This document shows, piece after piece, positions 56,864-64,000 of a stretch of 64,000 bases of DNA (the stretch's first letter is position 1; every line of letters starts with the position of its first letter). The position numbers and the translations under genes were made by a program. Under the pieces are notes generated by a model. The model was not told where the DNA came from. It saw only the letters and a list, made by a program, of their open reading frames with translations, and did no database searches. Source of the DNA: Triatoma infestans (Eukaryota > Arthropoda > Insecta > Hemiptera > Reduviidae); NCBI GenBank assembly GCA_011037195.1, contig JAAEAF010003347.1, positions 82,430-146,429 of the forward strand. The letters are read 5' to 3'.

Positions 56864-58624
56864 TTAACTATAAAGTAATGCATTCAAATACAAAATAATA
56901 GAATTGTGTGAATATTGTGTTTCAAGATTTTATTTCTGAATATTCCTTGCCATGAATTTCCCATTCAGTATCCAAAAGCTTGTAGTTTTGGTGTTTAAAT
57001 CAGCGGCACAAGGGAATCCATGTAGGATTTTAATTCCATAAAGTTAGAAATATGAACCGGAAGTAGTATCAGCATGTAGGTGACAGTTGTGAAAAATCAG
57101 AATGACAGAAAAATCATGAAAAAGTGAATAATCCTTTACGGTAAAATTTATTTCCTATATGAACACACTAAATGAGTATACTCATATGAACATGTTATAT
57201 TTAGCGTATTTTGTGAGGAGAAGAGAGATTATAGATAGTATGGCCGAGCGAACAGTGATGATGTTGATAACAGTGTAATGCATGTAAAATGATATAATAG
57301 AGTAGGTCGGTGTGAGTCACCTGAAGAGTAATATGACTGCATAGTACTCTTGCTTGTTTTAACGGTAGAATAGCTTGTTTTGATAACACGTTAAAGCATT
57401 CAAAGTTGATGTGAGTCTTTTTAACACGTCAAAATAATCTGGCGATTCTTTAACTCATTAAAGTTGATTTGGCAACTGTTGATTAGCCGTAAAATTGTCG
57501 ACTGTTTAGAAACAGCTTCTAGGGAGGGCTGTTCGAAGTTGTATCTCATAAGCCAGTTCATTGTAATGGGCGTGACAGGGGATGTAATGCATAGTTGACA
57601 TGCGCTTGCATATTGGCGCTTCCATGCGGCTGCTAATGGAATATTGAGTACAGCGTCTGTGTGGCGAATTTGATTGGTGATTGGCTCAATTACCCACACT
57701 GAACAGAATATCATTGTGAAATTTCAGATTTCTTATGCAGGTCACCATTTTTTTAATTTTTTAATTTTATCTTTTTTTAGGATATTCTAAGCATATCTTT
57801 TTATTAGAGCTTAAATTCCAAAAACTGACACTGTCAGTACAAAGTTTATCAAAATTTATTGTTATTGGAAAACTGTAAAAAAACAACTAATTGATTATAA
57901 AAATATCTTGTTTTTATAGTTTTTTATAGGGAAATATAATTTACTGTTTGTAAAAGCTTCCTAACATTCCTAGTGTTTAGAGAAGGAATATAAAATGTAG
58001 GCTACAAATTTCAAATTTGCTTTTTATCACATATTTCCTACTCCTATTTCTAAAAAATACTGCAAAGATGAAAAAGCATCCTTGTTTCAATCTCTCGTGA
58101 GCTTTCAAGATGTTCAGCAATCCCCCCCCCACCGCTTCTTTGCATAAACCATTTGCATAAACAAATACCAATATAAATTCAAAATAGTATGAACTTACTT
58201 TACTTTCTTATTTGAAGAAAAAAAAAATATCAAAGCAAGACATTGGCAAGATTAATGGCCACTTCTCAAAACACATAAAAAGTTGATATTCACTTGATAG
58301 TATCTATTGGTATGCTCATATTGCACGGATCAAAAGTTTGTTGTGATAAGTCATGTCCTCCATTTTATAGCATTATTTTGCGATAGTAAACTAACGAGTT
58401 TTTGCTTACATATTTCAAATGTAACACTGTTTCTTTTCCTATTTCTGAACTTTATAAGAATAATAATGAAGAAAGAGAGAATTTCCCAATACGCTAAAAA
58501 TCTGAAATACGTTTAAAACTCCCATAAACTTTCACGTAACTTATTCTCAAATTTTTTAGGTTAAATTTTTGTTTAAATATAAATCTGTTCTTCATAATTT
58601 TAGAAACAGATTTTATTTTTGTGG
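55616..58624. other. Unassigned region
   Basis: A minus-strand stretch at about 56010-56243 is open for about 77 codons with a Ser/Gln/Lys-rich translation (KKSEQSTKKKTGSQAFQELT) and higher GC. It could be a decayed exon, but no domain was recognised. A (TTTA)n tract lies at 56829-56858. The rest is AT-rich without motifs. Confidence 0.45.
56829..56858. repeat. (TTTA)n microsatellite
   Basis: Seven ATTT units in perfect register. Confidence 0.85.
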
Positions 58625-58821
58625 TTGGGTCTACGGAGCTGGAAAGCATCAGAGATATTTTCCGTGATAGCCTGCTTCTTTGTATTATTCTTTTTCTTTT
58701 CTTTAATGATACCCAATTTGATACAGTCCAAAACCAGAAACCAGCTTAAATGGAAGTAGGTATAATTATATCAACCAAAGATATCCTTATCTACTATACA
58801 AAGTTTGGTCCTCCGGGCCGG

Positions 58822-58858
58822 ATCGACCGGTTTCGGGCTTTCGCCCATCATCAGGATG
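58822..58858 (-). ncRNA. Hammerhead ribozyme, minimal stem III type (core intact)
   Basis: The minus strand reads CATC, CTGATGA, T, GGGC-GAAA-GCCC, GAAA, CCGG, TC, GAT. Stem I has three pairs (the fourth is C-C). All core bases are present. Stem II has a GAAA tetraloop in place of GAAC. Confidence 0.78.
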
Positions 58859-58958
58859 TTTTGTCAAAAGAATGTGATAACATAGACTTGCACAGAGCAT
58901 AGTGTATCAACTAAATTTGCTCTGTGCAAGACTATGTTATCATGACAGGATGACAAAA

Positions 58959-58996
58959 CATCCTGATGATGGGCGAAGGCCCAAAACCGGTTGATG
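58959..58996 (+). ncRNA. Hammerhead ribozyme with mutated G12
   Basis: CATC, CTGATGA, T, GGGC-GAAG-GCCC, AAAA in place of GAAA, CCGG, TT, GATG. Stem I is a perfect 4 bp and TT is an acceptable cleavage dinucleotide, but loss of the general base G12 should prevent cleavage. It sits in the opposite arm to the intact copy. Confidence 0.7.
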
Positions 58997-59124
58997 ACCA
59001 CGAGCATGATATCACGGAAAATATGTGTGATGAAACAGATTTGCTTGCTGTCTTAGTAACATTCTTTGCTATTCAGTGTCATAAATAGCGTATGAATTCG
59101 CTTCCGGCGAGCAGACCTTATTAT

Positions 59125-59240
59125 TAATTTTCTCATACTCCTGATAAGAATAAGCACTGCAATTATGTCAAATTTTCGAAATTCAGTGTTTTACCAGAAT
59201 AGATGTTCCGAGGATCCCTGAGTATACGAAAAAAGTGTGT
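59125..59240 (+). repeat. 5' fragment of the 2780-3772 family
   Basis: ttctcatactcctgataagaataagcactgcaattatgtcaaattttcg follows the opening of the 1-kb element, ending before its microsatellite. Confidence 0.55.
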
Positions 59241-59879
59241 TTACCGCATGGTCGCACTCATACTCCAGTACTACAAGCACTGAAATGCTTAATGGATTTT
59301 TACACTATTGGCCTCCATGGGTTATGATCTTGGGACTTTTTCAACATGGCAGATTTTCCTTCCAAAATTTATCCTACATTCCTCTCTCTGTTTGGACTAA
59401 TCACACTTGCACACTTGCTCTTATGTCAACTAATCCATCCAGCAATAGTCTATCATGGACGTTAGCTTCCCGAACTTTATCTTACGTTATTGCGTTGTTG
59501 GACTAATAACAATACCATGCTCCAATAGCGCCTTGGCCTCACAAACTGTAGTCCTCCACTGAATGCGATCCTTGGACTAACGGACTGTTTGTAGACTCCA
59601 TTCTTACAAGAAACACTTCAGTGCATCTAGATCCTGGCCTTCAAAACTTAGCTCCTCCATTATTTGCGTTCTTTGGTTCGGTTTTGGAAGAGCAGAGAGG
59701 TTGTGAAGATGAAGTGAGTGTTAGAAGTGGTCAGGCCCAAAAGGCGGTTAGGATGCTCCACCTAGTAATATAGAATCAATCTATGACAAAAAATAATAAA
59801 AAACGAATCTTCTACTCAATAATAGAAGGACTTCTAGTAGGTAATAAAGAGGGCTTCGAGCGCACCAAAAAAGTCCAAT
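59241..59879. other. Unassigned flank of the Polinton-like element
   Basis: It has somewhat higher GC. An 89-codon open frame at 59237-59506 has no recognisable motif. The exact left boundary of the Polinton-like element was not determined. Confidence 0.4.
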
Positions 59880-59904
59880 ATGGCGGCCAAACCCAATTTC
59901 AAGC

Positions 59905-60131
59905 TAAAATTCTAATCTTTTAGCCGCTACTCAGAGATAGCAGTCAAGGCCAGATCAGCCTAACCTCGACCCCAGGTCAAGATTGAGCCAAATTCTAATA
60001 TTTTAGCCGCTAATCAGAGGGTACAGCCAAGGTTAGCCCAGCCTAGCCTTGGCCCAGGTCCAGATGGCGCCAAAATTCTAATCTTAGAGCCGCTAATCAG
60101 AGGTTACAGCCAAGGCCAGATCAGCCCAACC
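59905..60131 (+). repeat. 83-bp tandem repeats at the Polinton end
   Basis: ATTCTAATCTT/ATTCTAATATT starts at 59909, 59992 and 60075, an exact period of 83 bp, with two full units and a third partial one. Shared blocks are ttagccgcta(c/a)tcagag and caaggcc/caaggtt. Such arrays lie in the terminal repeats of some Polintons. If this is the TIR, the same array should appear inverted at the far end. Confidence 0.7.
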
Positions 60132-60418
60132 ATGTAGCATGTTAATCAGCTTAGCCTTGTTTACTATCCAGTTCGATAGCACCCTAACCGCGACCCCCGG
60201 TCAAGATAGTTAATATTAATAAGATGATGTAAAATTATTTAAAAATGCGTATGTAATGATGTGGAGGAAGTTATATTATTATAGAGCTGCTCTATATCAG
60301 CGACCCTGAGGTGAAGATAGCATGATAATTAATAAGAATAAGTTGAGTTAAATTTATTATTACATAATTTTGTTATTTTCCATATATCATCCTAACCATG
60401 ACCTCTAGGTTAAGATAC
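59959..60418 (+). repeat. Dispersed CCTAACC...GGTCAAGAT motif, four copies
   Basis: The motif CCTAACCNCGACCCCNGGTCAAGAT is found at 59959-59983, 60182-60207, a shorter form at 60300-60319 (gcgaccctgaggtgaagata) and 60389-60415, with intervals of about 222, 110 and 90 bp. Its core GACC-N3-GGTC is palindromic. It is perhaps a protein-binding site of the element's end or promoter region; this role is inferred. Confidence 0.45.
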
Positions 60419-60543
60419 TAAGATTATTTTGTTGCAAAACATATTTTATCTTTATATCAGCTAATATGAAATGAAAAATCATGTTACAACATGATATAAA
60501 TGGAAAAAAAAAAACGGGGATGATAATACACTCAACAGAATTA

Positions 60544-60620
60544 TATATAAGACGACCCATTTGTTTCAATTAAACATACGGTTTTGAGTTGCCGAGTTCA
60601 TCACTGCACAAGATAAAACA
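60544..60620 (+). promoter_or_regulatory. Candidate promoter of the first rightward gene
   Basis: TATATAA at 60544-60550, with an initiator-like TTCAAT whose A is at 60568. About 50 bp on, GTGAGT (60622) and a T-rich tract ending TTTTTTAAG (60699) could bound a 5' UTR intron before the ATG at 60749. Confidence 0.45.
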
Positions 60621-60748
60621 TGTGAGTAAACATTTTACTTAACTAAAAAAATTATTATTAAGTAACAGTTATAAGATTTTGTTTATTTTGTTTTTTAAGG
60701 AGTCTTTGTAAGATTTTAAACAAAAATATACGTAGAAGAGGAGAGTAT

Positions 60749-61216
60749 ATGAAACTAGAAGATCTGAATGTGAATAAGAAGTATAAAATTAAGCAATTGG
60801 ATATCGCCGAGACAAAATATGGGCGTACTCTGAGGGCTACTATAGATTATAAAAATAAGCAAGGTTTTATATTTCTTCCAAAACGAATTCTAATATAATT
60901 TGACAGAGGACGAATTAAATAATTTTAAGGAGATGTACATAGTTTACCGAGGTAAAGAAGAAGGACGTCATTGTTGTGAATTTGTTGAGGCAGATGCACC
61001 TAAACGAAAGAAAAGGGCTGCATCGGAGATAGAATCTGATATGTAAGTAGAAAAAAAAAATTTAATAATGTGAATTCTCTTTTATATTATCTAATAATGT
61101 TTTACCTATACAGATCTAGTGAGAATGAGGATGTGTTTGCAAGGAGAATACGACATATAGAAGAAAAGAAGAAGCAAACAAAAGGAATATGTGAATCAGA
61201 GGATGAGTCTGATTAG
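60749..61216 (+). pseudogene. Polinton-like small protein, two exons, one frameshift; possibly DNA-binding
   Basis: From ATG 60749 the frame reads MKLEDLNVNKKYKIKQLDIA, ETKYGRTLRATIDY and FIFLPKR, then meets a stop at 60896. The next frame continues directly with LTEDELNNFKEMYIVYRG, so one indel near 60890-60900 splits the gene. A basic segment PKRKKRAA (nuclear-signal-like) follows. At 61043 a perfect GTAAGT donor, a CTAAT branch-like site and a CAG acceptor at 61113 define a 71-nt intron. Splicing keeps the frame and adds an acidic/basic tail, SSENEDVFARRIRHIEEKKK to the stop at 61214-61216. The 'GKKYKI...TKYG...v.LPkR...Lt.d' pattern recalls small proteins of arthropod Polintons, possibly of OB fold. 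That assignment is weak. AATAAA at 61288 may end the transcript. Confidence 0.55.
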
Positions 61217-61413
61217 GATAAAATTCATTTTTTGGAATAATTCTAATATTATGCTTGTAAGACCATCATCATTGTATTTAACATTATAATAAAATAAGAA
61301 ATATTATAATAGCACATTTTATCAACCACCCATCCATCCTTTACAGGAATGAAATATGAGTCATCCTATATATATAATATCAACCACCTATTATTTCAAG
61401 CTTAGTTTGAAGG

Positions 61414-61737
61414 ATGGGTGATCATTGGAAAAAAATTATAACTAGTGATAACTATCAAAAATTTCTGTCTCTATTACCTAATGTGACGGGGGAAAAAAAT
61501 TTGATACTAGCGCAGAAATGCATAAATTTGAAAATGAAATTACTAAAGCTAGAACAGTATGCTAATGAATATATGGAAAAGGTGCCGAATAAACATTATA
61601 AACAGTGCGTTTGGTCCAACCCTAAACAAAGGTGCGGTCCTGATACGTGCATATGCTGTTTAATAGATAGATTGGCGTGGCAAATTGAATGTGATTTAAA
61701 GGATGTGCCTGAAAAAAATGGTAGGGGTGATTATTAA
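61414..61737 (+). CDS. Unknown 107-aa Cys-containing protein of the Polinton-like element
   Basis: I do not recognise this protein. ATG at 61414 is the first in frame and lies 40 bp after a TATA-rich stretch (TATATATAA, 61368-61377). The N-terminal two thirds are Lys- and Leu-rich and probably helical (residues about 25-60, CINLKMKLLKLEQYANEYME). The C-terminal third has a cysteine group, QCVWSNPKQRCGPDTCICCL, which could bind a metal ion. No signal peptide or membrane segment is seen. It follows the split gene by about 200 bp and precedes the next ORF by 39 bp on the same strand. The codon use and intact frame suggest a real gene. A role in virion or replication functions of the element is a guess from position only. 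Confidence 0.6.
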   Translation: MGDHWKKIITSDNYQKFLSLLPNVTGEKNLILAQKCINLKMKLLKLEQYANEYMEKVPNKHYKQCVWSNPKQRCGPDTCICCLIDRLAWQIECDLKDVPEKNGRGDY

Positions 61738-61776
61738 GATATTGAGCAAAGATATCTTTTCAGTAGTGTGTTAAAC

Positions 61777-62250
61777 ATGGCCGTGAGTGAAACAGGGTTG
61801 CAGTTAACTACAAGTTTTCCACTCAACAGACATAACTCGAAAACTATAATCACAGGTATTTCTCAAGATAGTGTACCACTCATAGCGTTGAAGACTAAGA
61901 AAAATGGCATAATCTATCTGAGTGTAGATGAATGGGCAACTCTAGAATCAAATAAACAGACATGCGAAGATTTTTTCAAAGGTTCAACTTCTCCATCAAC
62001 AATCAGTCTCAACAACTATAACATAGTTTTTACTAAATCAGGTCAAAAGAAGATCACTATTCATGGAAAAGCAACTTGGCTTGAAGACCTTCTCTCTTTA
62101 CAACCCACCAGCATTAATTTTATTAGAAATGAATACTTCAAACTTCAAAACATCTTTAAGGATGTCAATTACCAGTTGAATTATTTATCAAAACTATGTA
62201 AACCAAATACTCTATTACCATATTATTATAAAAATGTTGATGATGAATAA
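61777..62250 (+). CDS. Unknown 157-aa protein of the Polinton-like element, PC4-like pattern
   Basis: I chose the ATG at 61777 over the GTG nine bases upstream because this is animal DNA. The N-terminal half has alternating hydrophobic residues (TIITGISQDSVPLIALKT, then NGIIYLSVDEWATLES). The last piece resembles the strand-turn-helix of PC4-type single-stranded DNA binders (GI.L...eW..L). A second beta-rich stretch (YNIVFTKSGQKKITI) and a helical C-terminus follow. There are no membrane segments. The stop overlaps an AATAAA (62248-62253), and the 3' end lies only 39 bp from the end of the converging integrase gene. The PC4 likeness is pattern-level and uncertain. The frame is intact, so the gene may be functional or young. 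Confidence 0.6.
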   Translation: MAVSETGLQLTTSFPLNRHNSKTIITGISQDSVPLIALKTKKNGIIYLSVDEWATLESNKQTCEDFFKGSTSPSTISLNNYNIVFTKSGQKKITIHGKATWLEDLLSLQPTSINFIRNEYFKLQNIFKDVNYQLNYLSKLCKPNTLLPYYYKNVDDE

Positions 62251-62289
62251 AATACTTGTATTTTAAAAAAAAAAATAGCTGTGTTTTAT

Positions 62290-63216
62290 TTAATTTAATA
62301 AATCAGTTACAAATATCCATGAGGGTTTTTTAAACCCCAACCATTTTACAAACAATCTATCATTATTACGTTTTAATATTTTTTCTACAAGATAAACATC
62401 TTTATATTTAGTTTTTTGCAATTCTTGTGCATAAAATGCACCTTGGATGGGTTGTGCAGACATATCTTCCAACAAGTAAGTATATGGAATGGTGTGTTGT
62501 ACACGTCTTATTTTAAATATTTCAGCACTCCAATTGGGTTTATAACCTTTGGTAAAAATCGTTCGCCTTTTGGAAACACGCACATAATCACCTTCCTTAA
62601 ATCGCTGTTTATCCTTTCGTTTACTTTGATTGGAGTAAACGTTGGTTAGAAGAGTGGCCGCATTGTCAACGCTTACCTCAGAAGGTTTCATTCCAATTGT
62701 GCGATGCACTTTATTGTTGTAGCTGTTTATTAAATCGGGTAAATTTTTTATATAATTGTAGGAGCCCTGAAGATTGAACAAGCGATACAACATAGATTTA
62801 AATGTTCTATTAAATCGTTCAACAATTGAACTTTTCATCACGCTATAAGTACTGTAGTGGTTTATGTTGTATTGTTTCATCAATTTCTTGAAGAGTGTAT
62901 TGTAGAATTCTTTTCCATTATCCGTCTGGATATTGTTAGGTATTCGACCACTCGTAGTTAGAATATTTTCCAGCGCTTTGGCGACATCTTGTGAACTTTT
63001 AGATTTCACGGGCACTACCCAAGCATACTTGGAGAAGCAGTCAATCACTGCTAGTATATATTTATATCCATTGTTCTGGCGTGCATAAGGAATCATCTCA
63101 ATTAAATCCAACTGCCATAAATCATCAATACCCTTAGGAAGCACTCGTCTTCTAGGATATTGCACTCGTGCTGGTTTATGAAGTTCATTGACTACTATTT
63201 CCTTGGTTATTGACAT
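62290..63216 (-). CDS. Retroviral-type integrase with C-terminal chromodomain (Polinton)
   Basis: The 308-aa enzyme would join element ends to target DNA. The catalytic core has D37 (WQLDLIEM), D99 (QTDNGKEF) and E133 (IVERFNRT); 33 residues separate the last two, slightly fewer than the usual 35. LINSYNNKVHRTIGMKPSEV follows. An SH3-like segment (FKEGDYVRVSK, GYKPNWSAEIFKIRRV, residues about 205-240) precedes a chromodomain near 272-308 (YLVEKILKR, FVKWLGF, SWI), which in relatives targets chromatin. An N-terminal zinc-binding HHCC domain is not evident, so the protein may be short at its start: only HKP at 13-15 remains, and related integrases begin further upstream. ATG 63216 lies 24 bp after the previous gene's stop. 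AATAAA in minus sense follows the stop. The frame is intact. Domain order fits Polinton integrases rather than gypsy pol. Confidence 0.88.
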   Translation of the reverse strand: MSITKEIVVNELHKPARVQYPRRRVLPKGIDDLWQLDLIEMIPYARQNNGYKYILAVIDCFSKYAWVVPVKSKSSQDVAKALENILTTSGRIPNNIQTDNGKEFYNTLFKKLMKQYNINHYSTYSVMKSSIVERFNRTFKSMLYRLFNLQGSYNYIKNLPDLINSYNNKVHRTIGMKPSEVSVDNAATLLTNVYSNQSKRKDKQRFKEGDYVRVSKRRTIFTKGYKPNWSAEIFKIRRVQHTIPYTYLLEDMSAQPIQGAFYAQELQKTKYKDVYLVEKILKRNNDRLFVKWLGFKKPSWIFVTDLLN

Positions 63217-63240
63217 TTAGTATAAACTTTTTAAGGTAGC

Positions 63241-63633
63241 TCAATGTGACAACATCTGAAGGATGAACTGGATCTTGCACGTTCCAAGTGCATTATATAT
63301 ATTCGTAATGGGTACACCCTCTTCCGTTTTTGGTATGATCAGCGCCGTACTTTCCAAAAATCCCCTTGTTACACAATCATGTTTGTCTTCAGGATCAAGC
63401 ACATTAATTATACGTTTATTTCCAACGTTTATATGATTCGCTCGCCAATTGGCTATATTGGCCAAACTGTCAGCATATATTTTATTCACGGCATCAATAA
63501 CACCTTTGGGTGTACTAACATTAATTATGCGTTTATTACCCACATTCACCACATTAGCCTCATCATCCATCAGTTGGGTAAATTTATCTCTAAATGATGA
63601 ATATTCATGGCGGCCAAATTTATCAACCGACAT
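63241..63633 (-). CDS. Fibre-like repeat protein of the Polinton-like element
   Basis: 130 aa, starting MSVDKFGRHEYSS. It has two tandem copies of a motif: NVGNKRIINVSTPKGVIDAV (residues about 30-50) and NVGNKRIINVLDPEDKHDCV (about 72-91). Each is followed by a short helix-like stretch (NKIYADSL; TRGFLEST). This 'kRI.Nv..P....DaV.k.y.d' pattern is well known from trimeric tail-fibre and collar proteins of phages, and here suggests a virion spike or fibre. That is inference. No signal peptide or transmembrane segment is seen. It sits 13 bp after the stop of the upstream gene and 24 bp before the integrase, all on the minus strand, suggesting co-transcription or very compact promoters. Family remembered from arthropod Polinton-like loci; no search was done. 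Confidence 0.65.
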   Translation of the reverse strand: MSVDKFGRHEYSSFRDKFTQLMDDEANVVNVGNKRIINVSTPKGVIDAVNKIYADSLANIANWRANHINVGNKRIINVLDPEDKHDCVTRGFLESTALIIPKTEEGVPITNIYNALGTCKIQFILQMLSH

Positions 63634-63646
63634 GTTGAACTGCTAT

Positions 63647-64000
63647 TTAATAAATGATTCCAGATTCTCGCAACTCCTCTATTATAGACTGAATTTCATT
63701 TTCATGACCGGTGTGACCAGCAGCCGATGATGCATACAATAGTCGAAGTCGATCTACCAATTCATTTGGGTCATCCCAGTATTCATAAATGCTTTGACCC
63801 TCCCACATCCCTGTGCCACTCAACGGTCTATTTCTGGTAGATCTGGTTCTCCCTGTGAGGGGTGGTGATGAATGAGGCGTAAAAAGAGGTGCAATGATAT
63901 GTTTATACTTCCAACCACGATTAGAACTAATACCTTTTTCCCCGCTGAACTGCTGTTTATGAGCGTTACTAACTTCTAAAATTTTCTTATAATTTTCTAA
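63647..64000 (-). CDS. Polinton-like protein, C-terminal 117 aa (runs off the window)
   Basis: The frame is open from the window edge to the TAA at 63647-63649 with no start inside. Visible parts: LENYKKILEVSNAHKQQFSG, GWKYKHIIAPLFTPHSSPP, an Arg/Ser/Thr linker, then IYEYWDDPNELVDRLRLL, AAGHTGHENEI and SIIEELRESGIIY at the C-terminus. This acidic-helical ending is one I associate with proteins that recur in arthropod Polinton/Maverick loci; the function is not known to me. The presence of a Pro/Ser/Arg linker suggests two domains. The N-terminus and the rest of the element lie beyond base 64000. Confidence 0.65.
   Translation of the reverse strand, partial: LENYKKILEVSNAHKQQFSGEKGISSNRGWKYKHIIAPLFTPHSSPPLTGRTRSTRNRPLSGTGMWEGQSIYEYWDDPNELVDRLRLLYASSAAGHTGHENEIQSIIEELRESGIIY

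Larger units (their letters stand above)
58625..59035. repeat. Foldback of two Penelope-type tails, second locus
   Basis: The left arm contains ggagctggaaagcatcagag, an insert at about 58683-58820 and then ribozyme plus cttgcacagagca (58822-58900). The right arm (58918-59030) is its reverse complement, including acaaaacatcctgatgatgg and tatcacggaaaatatgtg. The centre is atagtgtatcaactaaattt. Same layout as 461-780. Confidence 0.7.
59880..64000. mobile_element. Polinton/Maverick-type (adintovirus-like) element, one end
   Basis: Evidence is the chromodomain-bearing retroviral-type integrase, packed small genes on both strands, a tandem-repeat end and a protein ending DDPNELVDRLRLL...SIIEELRESGII that I recall from arthropod Polinton-like loci. 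Rightward genes 60749-62250 converge on leftward genes 62290-64000. The protein-primed DNA polymerase, capsids, protease and ATPase expected for the group would lie beyond 64000. Left TIR limits and TSD are not resolved. The window holds perhaps a fifth to a quarter of a typical 15-20 kb element. Confidence 0.75.

Noticed and set aside
59237..59506. 89-codon frame left of the Polinton-like element
   Set aside because: Starts inside a dispersed repeat fragment, shows no conserved pattern, and precedes the tandem-repeat end of the element.
61722..61763. Intron joining the 107-aa and 157-aa frames
   Set aside because: The GT...CAG interval is only 42 nt, below normal animal intron size, and both ORFs stand alone.

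Overview
The window is animal nuclear DNA, most likely from an insect. It is very AT-rich, non-operonic and littered with arthropod-type transposons: I-group, Jockey-group and RTE-type LINEs, Penelope elements, mariner, Harbinger, hAT-like MITEs, gypsy-like LTRs, tRNA-derived SINEs and a Polinton/Maverick. A hemipteran would fit the repeat style, but that is a guess. I see no convincing host protein-coding exon, rRNA gene or intact tRNA gene. Almost everything that can be assigned is mobile DNA, much of it nested.

Layout. 1-3.8 kb: a partial LTR-like repeat, a palindrome built from two Penelope-type tails with hammerhead ribozymes, and a 1-kb element with short terminal inverted repeats (TIRs). 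3.8-11 kb: SINE and LTR-like repeats, and a nested composite holding a 5'-truncated RTE-type LINE with its target-site duplication (TSD). 12.9-15.4 kb: an LTR with primer-binding site, then a decayed Penelope RT plus GIY-YIG remnant ending in a ribozyme remnant. 17.4-20.4 kb: an RTE-type remnant, an intact-looking hammerhead and a 5'-truncated LINE. 20.5-26.0 kb: a complete I-group LINE with ORF1, ORF2, TSD and poly-A, inserted beside a broken mariner. 27.9-41.2 kb: three LTR insertions with 4-bp TSDs, and a large inverted duplication carrying two Harbinger remnants, one split by a LINE insertion. 41-59 kb: mostly unassigned AT-rich DNA with scattered repeats, a MITE, a Jockey-type LINE remnant, a fourth LTR insertion and another Penelope foldback.

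59.9-64.0 kb is the most gene-dense part: one end of a Polinton/Maverick-type (adintovirus-like) element. It has 83-bp terminal tandem repeats, three rightward small genes (one with a splice-site intron and one frame break) and, converging on them, three tightly packed leftward genes: a chromodomain retroviral-type integrase, a fibre-like repeat protein and the C-terminus of a third protein. The element runs off the right edge, so its polymerase, capsid and packaging genes are not visible.

The most striking signal is a set of small hammerhead ribozymes (at least four with an intact core) with palindromic minimal stem III. They belong to Penelope-type tails, and several sit in tail-to-tail inverted pairs. 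Everything here comes from reading the sequence by eye; no database search or folding program was run.
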